Origin: Adineta vaga | Taxonomy: Eukaryota; Rotifera | Length of the DNA: 64,000 bases | Direction of reading: 5' to 3' | Assembly (NCBI GenBank): GCA_021613535.1 | Contig: CP075495.1 | Coordinates: 6,882,001-6,946,000 of the forward strand | Shown: in pieces, positions 49,929 to 60,510 of the stretch | Position numbering within the stretch: position 1 is the first letter of the stretch | Layout: every line of letters starts with the position of its first letter | Position numbers and translations under genes: made by a program | The notes under the pieces: model-generated | Seen by the model: only the letters and a program-made list of their open reading frames with translations | What the model was told of the DNA's origin: nothing | The model's database searches: none

Positions 49929-52077
49929 ATGTCCGAATCGACATCCACTGAAGAACAATTGACTAATGATGAGATAACTACAAATGAACAACCAAGAAAA
50001 TATCTTCGAAGGAATAATGTAAGAGTTTCAAATTGATGAATTCCTTTTTTTTGTCCTATACATAAATTCTTTCTTTTTTTTTTCTAGGATGTCAGCACAG
50101 GCGTTGTGAGTAGACATTTGTATATATAAATGCAAAATAATTTGAATACGCGTCATTTCTCATAGACGACTCGTTCTCGACAACGTGAACACGATCAGAA
50201 AAATAAAGAATCTGAATCGACGACAAACGATCAAACAATGTCAGAAATAATTCCATCGACAGAACAATGCGCAATATGTATGGAAAATTTCACTAAACAA
50301 GAAGTTGGTATTCCAGAAAATTGTGAACATACATTTTGTTTGGCTTGTATTATTGAATGGGCTAAAGTAAGATGATTAGATTAGAAATGAAATTGAATAC
50401 TTATCTTCATGTATGTAATTTAGAAAAATAATTCATGTCCAATAGATCGTAAAATTTTTCGACGAATATTTAAGAAACATTCATTCACTTGTCCAACATC
50501 ATATGATACTGTATGTCAAATGAATTTTAGAATAGTATAATGAAAATGAATTTGTTTTTCTTTCGTATTATTTTGAATAGATGAAAGTCCAAGATAATCG
50601 TTTAGAATTACAATTAGAAGATGGTTTTCTTGAAATGATCGATGATGATATAGCATGTCGTGTTTGTGGTCGTGATGATCAAGAAGATCTTTTACTTATC
50701 TGTGATGAATGTGGTAATGGTTATCATACATATTGCTTAGAATTACCGGGTGTTCCTGATGCACCAGAATGGATGTGTCCATTATGTGAAGTAGATCAAT
50801 TGTCTGCCGATGAAGATCTCTATGATGATAGTGATCTTGAAGAACTTCAAGATATTCTTTTCGATGATACATTAAATACAACTGATACGGAGGTATTAAA
50901 TTTTCGTTTGAACATGAATAGATAAATTATTCTTGTGATAATTTAGCCTGGTGATACAACTGTGACTGTAAGACAGCCAAGAGTACGGCAAACAGCACGT
51001 ATGAGTATGTAGAAAACAATAAGTTTATGATATCATTTTAATATGTTATTAAATATTTAGGAACAGGTGGTGTACGTAATCAACGTACAACGTCACCAAA
51101 TACAAGATCACGCCGTCGTCCACAACAACGAAGACGACGACGCACACCAGCTCCAAGACGACCAACATTATTGCAACAACAACGTCAACGTCATAGACGT
51201 CAACGAACAATTTTGCATCAAGTAAATCGACGAATTAACAATGTTAATGTAAGTTATTTACCAATCATGATGAAATTCTGAATATAGACTTAACCGTATT
51301 GAATAAGAAAGGATTAGAAATAAAATGATTCATCAATTGCTCAAGATTACTTTTTATTTAGACAATTACAAGGAATGGTTCATTACAAAGTGATTCAGGT
51401 AATTCGACGATTCGAACTGAAGCACCAAGATTATCAATCTTCAACGGTGAACCGATAGCCTTGTTCGTTTACTTTACTTTTTTAAATTTTTTCTCTATCT
51501 TATAAATATATTCTGTTTAGAGAGGAAGAACCGTCAACTACAGTATCAACAAATCGAACGATCATGACTCCAAGGTTTCATTGTTAAAAATCAAACTTTC
51601 CGTTATTTATGTTTTGCTTTATATAGTGAGGCTGCTCGTCGAATAGCTGCTAGTGGCATTCCAATATTAACTCGTACTCAAACGGAACCATCGATTAGTC
51701 GAGAATTGAGTATACAACGAATGACACCATCACTTGATCGTGCACCATCACGAACAATTCGTCCTCCACCATTATCGCAACCACGAGTACCTATTAGTCA
51801 ATTACCGCGTATTCAACGTCGTGCTAATACACTAAATCGAGAACGTCCAGCAGCAGCAGCGGCAGCAGTAGCAACAATAACTAATAACAACAACAATAAT
51901 AATATTGCTACACATACAGCAAATCCATCATTTCTTGATAATCTACTTCATTCTCAAGAACGTCTTCATAATTTACAAAATGTTCGAATGCATGGGTAAA
52001 TATCTATTCATTTTGTTTCATTTTTTTCCAAATTAATTTCTACTATTCATTTTAGACCACATATTCAAATATCCTGA
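49929..52077 (+). CDS. PHRF1: PHRF1-like RING + PHD protein (N-terminal half)
   Basis: Multi-exon: 49929-50018, an 18-nt exon 50088-50105, 50166-50366, about 50423-50511, 50581-50892, 50947-51004, 51061-51248, 51362 onward, then exons about 51523-51571, 51627-51997 and a short last exon with stop TGA at 52075. PHRF1 is a RING-PHD E3 ligase linked to TGF-beta signalling and DNA repair. RING: CAICMENFTKQEVGIPENCEHTFC...NSCPID (C3HC4). PHD: CRVCGRDDQEDLLLICDECGNGYHTYC...WMCPLC. An Arg-rich segment (SRRRPQQRRRRRT) follows, then Ser/Pro-rich and poly-Ala/Asn sequence. The splice between about 51380 and 51525 has two possible solutions. It stops before the conserved PHRF1 C-terminal module, which lies in the next gene. 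Confidence 0.82.
50088..50105 (+). other. 18-nt micro-exon of the RING-PHD gene
   Basis: Six codons (DVSTGV) flanked by tttctag and gtgagt, phase 0 on both sides, so skipping it would not disturb the frame. Confidence 0.7.
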
Positions 52078-52323
52078 AGAGAACGCAAGCATTATTTTTC
52101 TTTCTTTATCTATTCTTTGTTATAGTTCATTTGTAAATATGTTTCTGGTTTTATATGTATGTGTTTGCTGTACCTCTCTTTTTTCTCTGTTTGTTAAATC
52201 AGTAATAAAGAAAATCCCGACATATCTCTAACAGAATTCAAAAGAGACAATAGTTTTCTTAGGAAGAAAAAACGACACCTTTTGTTTGATCAATAGTTAA
52301 TTTTTTTTTTAATTGTATTATAG

Positions 52324-55300
52324 ATGTCGATTCAGAATCAATGTGTTCATTATGATATTCCTGACCAAAAGTCATCGTCATCTTTAAGTGCGAATGGAGG
52401 TAATGAAGCGTATGATCCATTTACTGTTGATGATGATGATGAAAATGAAAATGAACAGTTATCAGAAATCAAACATCAAAAACAAGAATCTATTCGGACG
52501 AACAATGGGTATGAAAATTTGTTTTTTTTATTGTACAAATTCTTGATCGTTTATCTTATGCTTTAGAACTTTATCACGTCGTATAATTATTCTTTCGAAT
52601 CCAGCGTCTAATTCTGATAAACCTTCGTCAATACCATCAAATGAACAATCATCACGACGTAGAAGTAAAAGTCCCGAAGACCATCACAGAAAACATTCCG
52701 ATCGTCGATCAAGGTGAATATTTGAATAGAGTTTATTTGATCTGAAGAGAGTATATCCTTGGGATATTCAACACATTGATATTGAAAAAATGAAAGTAGA
52801 ACAGTTCATCGAAAACGTTTTTTTTTCTTTCATTTAAGATCACCACATCATCGTGATCACCATTCTTCCGATCGAAAACGTCTTCGTACTTCATCTCCTA
52901 ATACATCTACATCCAATACAGTGAATAATAATGACTCATCCAATTCTGAAACGATCTCATCATCAAAATATCGTAGAACTTTTCGAAATGATAATCGAAC
53001 TGACTCAAAACAACAATATCGACAACGATCACCTGTAAATTCTTCATCGTCAAAACTTCCATCAACATCAAATAATAATCATAAGAAACTATCGAGTTTT
53101 CGAGACGAAAAATCTTCTGATCCATCTGATAGTTCTTCAAATCGTCGTTCTTCGAAGAGGGATGATTATCATTCCTATCGAAATGATTCATCACGCAATC
53201 ATCACTCATATTCATCATCAAAACATTCTTCTCGTGATTATCCATCATCATCACATCAATCATCTAATGATCGTCGAACTCTTAGTTCAAAAGTGACTGA
53301 TGTATCTCGTCTTTCTTCAACAATAATACCATCTGATGAACATTCATCTCGTCAACATGAAGAATCAACTCAACATCAAATATCAATAGAAAATCGTAAG
53401 CGTGTTCATACACCTTCAGAGAAATCTTCTCAAAGGAAATCAAATGTTCTTGTATATCCTTGGAAGAAAAGATTACATACAGAATCAGCACATATTAAGT
53501 CAAATAGTCGTTATCGATCTGCATCTAGTAGAATCATTCAGAAAAATACTTCGAGAATTAGATCGAAATCGACACGTAAGTTCTGCTAATGACAGTAGTG
53601 ACAAAATTTATCGCATGATTACAATCAAAATTACTAATAAACAGCATGAAAAACTAAACTAGATCGTATTAAGAGAAATTTAAACGTTAAACATATTGAA
53701 GTTGATATCTTGTAATTAAAAATCAAGATAAACAGTAACTTAATACATTAATGAATTTGATAGATTTTCTAAAGAATGATTACATTGAGCTAAACTAAAT
53801 TCTTTAGAAAGCATGAGCAAGTATAAAAGTTAAATCAACATTATTTATTTCAAATAATTTGAACAATGATCCAATGAATTAAGTATATAAAATCTGATCA
53901 GCATGATGCGTCGTATCTTTCTATTCAAAGATCAATTCATTTTATTATATAATTTTATAGGAAAATCTCCTGAAACAAAATTAGAATCGGTTAAACCATC
54001 ATCTACTTCGACTGTTTCTACCAAAGTTGAATCAATCAATACTAACGGTTCGTCGAAGTCAACTGAACCATCAACAACTAATGGAGATGCAACTAGTAAT
54101 ATACTCATGGAAGAAATGTTGCTTGAAGAAGAAGAAGAAAAGAAACAGAGTTCAGCTAAATCTATTGATCTCAATAGTCTAACTATACCTGACACTTCGA
54201 CGAAAGAAGTTGATACGAACACAGAGCCAGTAAAAGCTGAAACCACAGCTACAACTACAGCAAAAACTTCATCAGTACCAACTGCTACAATAGAAGCATC
54301 TGCTACAATAGAAGCAACAACAACAACAACAACAACAGCGACTACCTCAGTATCAATGACTACCACGACAGTTGCAACTACCACTCCTGCTCCTTCGCTA
54401 ACTCCATCACCGACAAAAAAACCATATACCTTGTACAAAGTCCCTCATACAAATCATACGACACCTCCATTATCATCACGACATAAGAAACAAGTTCAAA
54501 AAGAATTATCCAATACACGTAAGTATTTTAATCAATTTTTATTTCAACTGAAAAAGAAAATTTTTTCTCTTTCGAATTTATTAGCATCTAACTCAACGAG
54601 TACTGCTACCGCCAATAGTACTACAATAGTATTAACTACTAGCAAAGTATCGAGCAAAACTAATTCTCTTCGAACTTCTCTGGATGAACGTATATCAAAT
54701 CTATTAGGTGTTTCAACAACTTCACCTAATAAAACAAATTCATCTACAGATCACAATTCTGATTCTCAAATCAATCCTTCTCTCCCAATAACATCGACAC
54801 CGAGTGATAAAAGTACTGAAAGTCCTCAAGATGTGAACTCATTAATTTCAGCAACAGTTAAAAAAGGAAATGAACAAATATCTTTTACCGAACAACTTCA
54901 TCTTCCTGAAGAACGACGTTCAACAACATCGAAACATTACACATCTGAATGGCTTGCTTCACAGAAACCAGAAGAGGCTCAACTAGGTAAATCAATCGAT
55001 ATAATTCTGTTTGAAATTCTTTCTTTTTTTTTCATTTTAGAAGAAATACCTGTTCCACAATCTCTGATTATCTTACCCACATTAATTTCAAGTCAATTAT
55101 CTATAACTACTAGTTCAGGCGAAACAACGATGCTTGGTAAACTTTCCGAAGCTATGAATAAATTACTACAGAAAAAAGTCGATACTAATGGTAAAACGAT
55201 ACGATGAATTCTTCTTTTCATCTTAATAAATAATTATTTCATCTTTTGTAGCTTCAACAACTATTGAGACAACAGAAGAAGCAGTACCGATTTCTGCTAA

Positions 55301-55705
55301 ACATCTTGAAAGACTTGAACGAGTATATTAATCTATGATTTTTGGAGAAATCGTTGTAGTTATATGGTTTGTTTTTCTATTTTCAGAGGAAAGAACGTGA
55401 AAAACGTCAAAGTGAAATTGCAGCAATTGCTAAAGAAGCCCTAAAACCAGCATTTCGAAGGCATGATATTACAAAAGAAGAATATAAAACAATAATGAAA
55501 AAAGTTGTAACAAAAGTATGTAAAAATCTTTATTAATTTGTCCATAATTTCAAAAAATTCATTCTCAACATAGGCAACATATGCAAATGAAGTTGATCGA
55601 ACACGAATAAATAAAATGGTTCATGGTTATGTTAAAAAATATCGTACTGAACATGAACAAAATACTTCAAAAATTTCTACAAATTTAAATGGAATTGGTT
55701 CATAA
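52324..55705 (+). CDS. PHRF1-like C-terminal half as a separate gene
   Basis: ATG directly follows a tattatag acceptor. Exons about 52324-52508, 52567-52714, 52839-53575, 53961-54518, 54585-54986, 55041-55190, 55252-55322, 55387-55515 and 55574-55705 are all in phase. A long Ser/Arg/His-rich and Thr-rich disordered region ends in a conserved helical module, SEIAAIAKEALKPAFRRHDI then TKEEYKTIMKKVVTKATYAN and MVHGYVKKYRTEHEQ. This is the C-terminal module found in PHRF1/SCAF-type proteins, where it is linked to RNA polymerase II-related functions. The frame does not join to the last exon of the upstream RING-PHD gene through this acceptor, so two proteins seem to be made. It starts 247 nt after the upstream stop, same strand. 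Confidence 0.78.
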
Positions 55706-56348
55706 AGGAATACGATTTATTTGTTTGCTTTTTTTCTGTAAAAAATTGTTTCTTTCTCTTTTTTTTTTGTCTTATATTAATAATTCTTACTTGAGTTTTT
55801 GTTTTGTGCATGTGTGTGCGTGTATATTCGTATGAGGATAGGAAAATTTCAAGACAAACAGACAGTGATTATGTTTTGTCCTCATTTATTCTTCCTATTT
55901 GTGTGCTTTTTAGTTACTTGATCTGCGGTGGTTGTCTTGTTTAACTAATTTTGTTTTCTCTTCAATATCTTTATTATATTCAAACACACACACACACACA
56001 CACGCACACATGCATATCAACCTGGTTTTCTTTTCTGTTCTTCGTTTCTTTTTTATTATTATCTTTAAACTGTTCTAAAAAGGCCAAAAGAAACAACGAT
56101 CAATTAATATGAGTATGACATATACATATATGTATAGCATATGATATTCTTTCTTTCTTTTCATTCCATAATGATAGAACTTGCAAACAACAAATCGATA
56201 GATTATCGAACAATGTTTCATTTTTTGTTTTCATTGAAATCCAAGGAGAATTTGCTGTTAGATCGCATGTGTATTCTGTAATGAAAATTTCTTTTTACTA
56301 GGATTCAGTTTGACAAAAAAAAATTGTAATCAAAAACAAATTATTTAG
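55706..56348. other. Intergenic, 0.64 kb, with (CA)n
   Basis: Contains a (CA)n microsatellite at about 55982-56010 and T-rich tracts. It ends in tatttag immediately before the next ATG. Confidence 0.55.
55982..56010. repeat. (CA)n microsatellite
   Basis: About 13 CA units with one G interruption. Confidence 0.85.
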
Positions 56349-57329
56349 ATGTCGTTTACAATAACTGCTCTAATCATTGGAACTATTGGATTGATTTATA
56401 AATTTCGTGAACGTCTCGGTTTTCAAAATGGTCGTTTATCACGTCGATATAATCCGAAACCGAATACTACTTTAACACCAATGGGTTCAGATCAATTTAT
56501 TGAACTTTCGTTTGGAAAAGTTCATTATATCTATCATTCATCAACAATTTCGTCAACATTAAATATATTTGTTCATGGTTTTTCTATTCCAATGGAAATA
56601 TGGCAAGATGTTTTTCAGTCATTCGTAAATGATAATCAGCCATGTTTAATATTTGATTTATACGGACGAGGATGGTCTGATGCTCCTGATATTCCAATGA
56701 ATGTTGATTTATTTGTTTCACAGTTAGCTGAATTATTATCTGCATTAGAACTTTCTCATATGAAATATAATCTCTATGGAGTTAGTATGGGTGGATATAT
56801 CGTTCAACGTTTTACTGAACTTTATCCATCGAAAGTTTCCAAACTTATTCTCTGTTGTTCAGTTGGACTTAATAATCCAAAACCAGCTCCGATTTTAATG
56901 TCGATTTTATCCATACCTATTTTCGGTCCATTAGTTTTTAAAATTGTTATGCAACGTGGTGATAGTCCACGAATACGTTCACAATGGGCGTATCCGGATT
57001 CAGATAAATATAAACAATATTTAAATTTATTCTTACAAACTTGTCAACAGCATGCAGGTTACTTACGTTCATTACTTTCAACAATATTATATCTTGATTT
57101 TGAATCTGCATTGAAATCTATTGAAAAAATCAATCAATTAAATATACCAATTTTAATTATTTGGGGTGATAAAGATACGTTAATACCGGTAGAAAATGCT
57201 TATCAATATAATCGATCATATAAAAATTCTTCATTAATAATTGTACCTGGAGCAAATCATAGTTTACTAATTGAACATTCTAAAGAAGCCATCGACGCAA
57301 TAAAAACATTTTTAAAAGAAAAAAACTAA
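56349..57329 (+). CDS. Membrane-anchored alpha/beta hydrolase
   Basis: Intronless, 326 aa. The N-terminal hydrophobic segment (MSFTITALIIGTIGLIYKF) is a likely membrane anchor. The oxyanion-hole motif is FVHGFS, the nucleophile elbow GVSMGG (Ser146), with acid Asp274 (IWGDKD) and His304 (GANHS): a complete Ser-Asp-His triad. This organisation fits lipase/esterase-type hydrolases such as ABHD6/monoacylglycerol-lipase-like enzymes; the substrate is unknown. A splice acceptor ends at 56348, exactly before the ATG, so the mRNA is probably spliced or trans-spliced in the 5'-UTR even though the coding region has no intron. Confidence 0.82.
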   Translation: MSFTITALIIGTIGLIYKFRERLGFQNGRLSRRYNPKPNTTLTPMGSDQFIELSFGKVHYIYHSSTISSTLNIFVHGFSIPMEIWQDVFQSFVNDNQPCLIFDLYGRGWSDAPDIPMNVDLFVSQLAELLSALELSHMKYNLYGVSMGGYIVQRFTELYPSKVSKLILCCSVGLNNPKPAPILMSILSIPIFGPLVFKIVMQRGDSPRIRSQWAYPDSDKYKQYLNLFLQTCQQHAGYLRSLLSTILYLDFESALKSIEKINQLNIPILIIWGDKDTLIPVENAYQYNRSYKNSSLIIVPGANHSLLIEHSKEAIDAIKTFLKEKN

Positions 57330-58087
57330 AATAAACTTCACCTTTTTTTATATATTTGAATTACTTCATCCTTTTTTTTCTACTTTTTTCTCTCATAATT
57401 AATAGTCAAACAAAAAGAACTGATCTTCTCGGAGCATGTTTCTGTCATTTCTTTTTCTTCGGCATGTATTAAGAATTATCATAATGACATACTATTCATT
57501 ATATATATGTTTTCATCTAATCATCGACAAAGAGGTAAGGCTATTCTAGTTTAAAATGTTGACTATGATGATTAGATTAATTAATGATCAATTAAGTACG
57601 AAGAATGGTGTTAGTTTTACTCTAAAATATCTTCATTCAAGGTTAGCATGTGTAATACTTGTCATATATTCAGTTTTTGACAAGTTCATATATACAGGAA
57701 ATCCGTTTAACATACTAGAAAAGTCATCCATCTTTCTCCATTGTTTTAATCTTTTCAAAAAAGAAGCTCAGAATAAATAAATATGCAAGAAATATTACTA
57801 ATTCAATGCAGAAGTCTAAAATATCGAAGAAATTAGTTGACGGAAATGGATTTTGGTCGAGTTTTTTCTATGAATTACAAAAAAGAAAACAATTTTTCGA
57901 CAAGTTATTCCTCATGGAATATAAAAATTTATAATACATTTATCACCATAAACTAATAGAAAATATCGTCGAAATTTGATTAGAAGTTGTTAATGAATTT
58001 TGCCGACGAAAAAATAAATTGTCGTCTAAAGTATTTTTTTTCTCGAATGATGATGTTGACGATGATATGATTGATTTAGAATTGAGA

Positions 58088-58115
58088 AAAAGAGAGAGAG
58101 AGAGAGAGAGAGAGA
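58088..58115. repeat. (GA)n microsatellite
   Basis: About 12 GA units after a short A-run. Confidence 0.85.
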
Positions 58116-58976
58116 AGACAAATGATAAATTTTTGTCGTATACATTCAAAAAGATTCATATGTCAATGAAATCAGATGAATATGTATATACATCCAGTCG
58201 ATTAATACCATCTGGTTATAGGCGATTAATAAGAAAAAATGGATGAAAATGACAACAGCTTTTTCGGATAAGAAATATGACATTTTAACATTTTCATAGA
58301 AAGATGATCAGACAAATCTTGTTGAATAGACATCTGTATGTTTGTTGTTTATTTCTATGCGATGGGCTTCTGCGTAGAAGGATAAGGAACGTATAGTGAA
58401 CGAGAAGATATTACCTTTGTTATTTTAGTATTAGTCTTAGTAACGAATTGTTGATTTTATTCCTTTGACTGAAAAGAAATCACTCATCAATAACTAATTT
58501 CTAGTGACAAGAAAATAGAGAATTACTTGAGTATTTTTTTCTCGTCTTCATTGTGACTAGTTATATGTTTGAATACAAAAGAAGAATGTAATTAAATCAA
58601 ACAAGTAAACAATCTAGTAAAAAGAGAAAAAAGAGAAAACTCGGATAATCCCATAAATGTCGTCATCAGTTTTTTTTGCTTCTATTTTTTCCTCTTCCCT
58701 TGCATTCTTTCTCTTCTTTCTTTCGAATGACAACACACGGCAGGCACATTCATACTGATGATGGTTATCATTCGTTCGTACTTCTTCATCTTGACAGAAC
58801 AAGTGACTTTGTTATATGAGATTTTTTCTCTTCTGTTTATATATCATCAGTAGAAATGTCATTCAATTCTTTATGACAGCTCCAAACAAACACGAAAAAA
58901 AAAGTCTCACATCCCGTCTTTATTAATAATGAATGTACTCGAGAAAACCATCGAAACTTCATTTTTACCTTCTATT

Positions 58977-59001
58977 TTTTCTTTCTTTCTTTCTTTCTTT
59001 C
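58977..59001. repeat. (TTTC)n microsatellite
   Basis: About five TTTC/CTTT units. Confidence 0.8.
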
Positions 59002-59965
59002 AAGTTTCTCTATGTTTTGAGAACTGAACGAGCTATTTTATTAAAAAATATAGCCAACGTTCATTACAGATGTATTGTCATATTTCTATGACATGTCACG
59101 GAAATTGTTTTCTTCGTTCTTTTTCTTATTTTTTTTTTGCTGTCTGATTCAATGAATACATACATACATACATAGATATATATATATTTATATATATGAC
59201 ACTCATCGTTACTTGTCAAAACCGTTTTAATGTTACTACATGCATTAGGTTTTTTTTTGTATTAATTTTATTATTCATTCGTAGGATGAGGGATTTTTGA
59301 GCTTAATCGAGTAGACTCATGAAATTTGACGATCCGATAGAACATGTTATTGCGCTTATTTTGTATTTTCTTTTTTTCTTGTCTTTCTCTTTCGTGCATG
59401 CATTGTTTATGTGGACGATCTTGTTTTATATGCTTGAAGACAAATCGGATGATCGCTTATAGGCTACCCCATACTTAGTCGAATGAATGAATGGAAGCAA
59501 AAAAATAAGAAGAAAAAGTCTAGAGAACTATAGTTTTTTTTCTTTACATTGAAAAGATTGAGCATTTTTCTCTTCGTCTCTTTCTCTCTGTCGTTTTTCC
59601 TGATTGAAGATGCTAAACAAAAAACAGAAACAAAATTCAATCATTCATCTATCATTGTCCTTTTTTTCTTGTTATAAATACGCGTCTTCAAGCAATCTAA
59701 TCACACAGATACTTGAGAAAATTACTACGAGCAAAGAAAATCATAAAGCACATTAGATGGTTTCGATTAGTTAAAGTATTACATTTGAGAATAACTCTGG
59801 TTAATAGTCGGAAAGATGCGTGTGTGTATATATATATAACTTATAAATAGAAAGCTAATAATAATTTTCTTGATGATTTAGTACTAGAACAAATGGTCAT
59901 TTGTTCGTTGTAATTTACTTCGGGATGATATATACCATGCTTTTATCTTATTTTACAGATTGACA

Positions 59966-60106
59966 ATGGAACAGACAGATACAACAACAACAACAACTGC
60001 GTCCAATTCTTTACCTCCTGATTCTGATCGAATGATCGAAATACGAAGAAGTCAAATCAATTTATTAAGTGGAACTATTGATGAAGCAAATTTTTATATT
60101 AATGAG
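59966..60106 (+). CDS. First coding exon of an unresolved gene
   Basis: 47 codons starting MEQTDTTTTTTASN, then PPDSDRMIEIRRSQINLLSG and TIDEANFYINE, ending in phase 0 at a good donor (gtaaga). A splice acceptor (tattttacag) lies 7 nt before the ATG. The next exon is uncertain. An acceptor at 60262-60263 (tctctag) would add EIHFIEY and a stop at about 60285, giving a 54-aa protein. Otherwise the gene could continue beyond the window with the gene at 60511 inside its intron. No family recognised. Confidence 0.5.
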
Positions 60107-60510
60107 GTAAGACTTTTAATATGTATTAGAAAATGTAATGGTACAATTGCGTAATAAAGAAAATTTTGATAAGCGAAATATGTTGTCATAGATACATTTT
60201 TTTCCGTAAATGATAAAACTAGATCCAGTTTAATATTCAAAGTATGAATGTTTATTTCTCTAGGAAATTCATTTTATCGAATATTAATCAAGAAATCTTC
60301 TATTTTATTCAGTAATTTCCTTTTTTTTTTATATCGAAAGAGTTATTTAAAAAAAGAATATTCAAATGTATACGTAGATGAATATCTTTCGTTATGTCTA
60401 TATTGTATCTGTATACCATAGATCATTCTTATCTTATATCATCCTCAAGATTTTGATATCTATATTTACATATATGCAAACTAATCTTTGATAAGGAGCG
60501 TTTCTGAAAC
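60107..60510. other. Non-coding, about 400 bp
   Basis: Intron or intergenic sequence between the small exon and the intronless glycosidase-like gene. It includes the candidate acceptor at 60262-60263. Confidence 0.45.

Larger units (their letters stand above)
57330..59965. other. Intergenic, 2.6 kb, simple repeats
   Basis: No gene recognised. Simple repeats: (GA)n about 58088-58115, (TTTC)n about 58977-59001, (TACA)n then (TA)n about 59155-59198. A (TG)(TA) tract lies at about 59820-59838. The rest is AT-rich. Confidence 0.55.

Noticed and set aside
53576-53960. Reading through after 53575 (end TRKFC)
   Set aside because: A gtaagt donor at 53576 and acceptor at 53960 join in phase to the next conserved exon; the extension is intron read-through.
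53932-54438. 168-codon open frame on the minus strand
   Set aside because: It is the antisense of the Thr/Ser-rich repeats of the PHRF1 C-half exon; its Val/Ser-rich composition is a mirror of ACA/ACT codons, and no splice or start context supports it.
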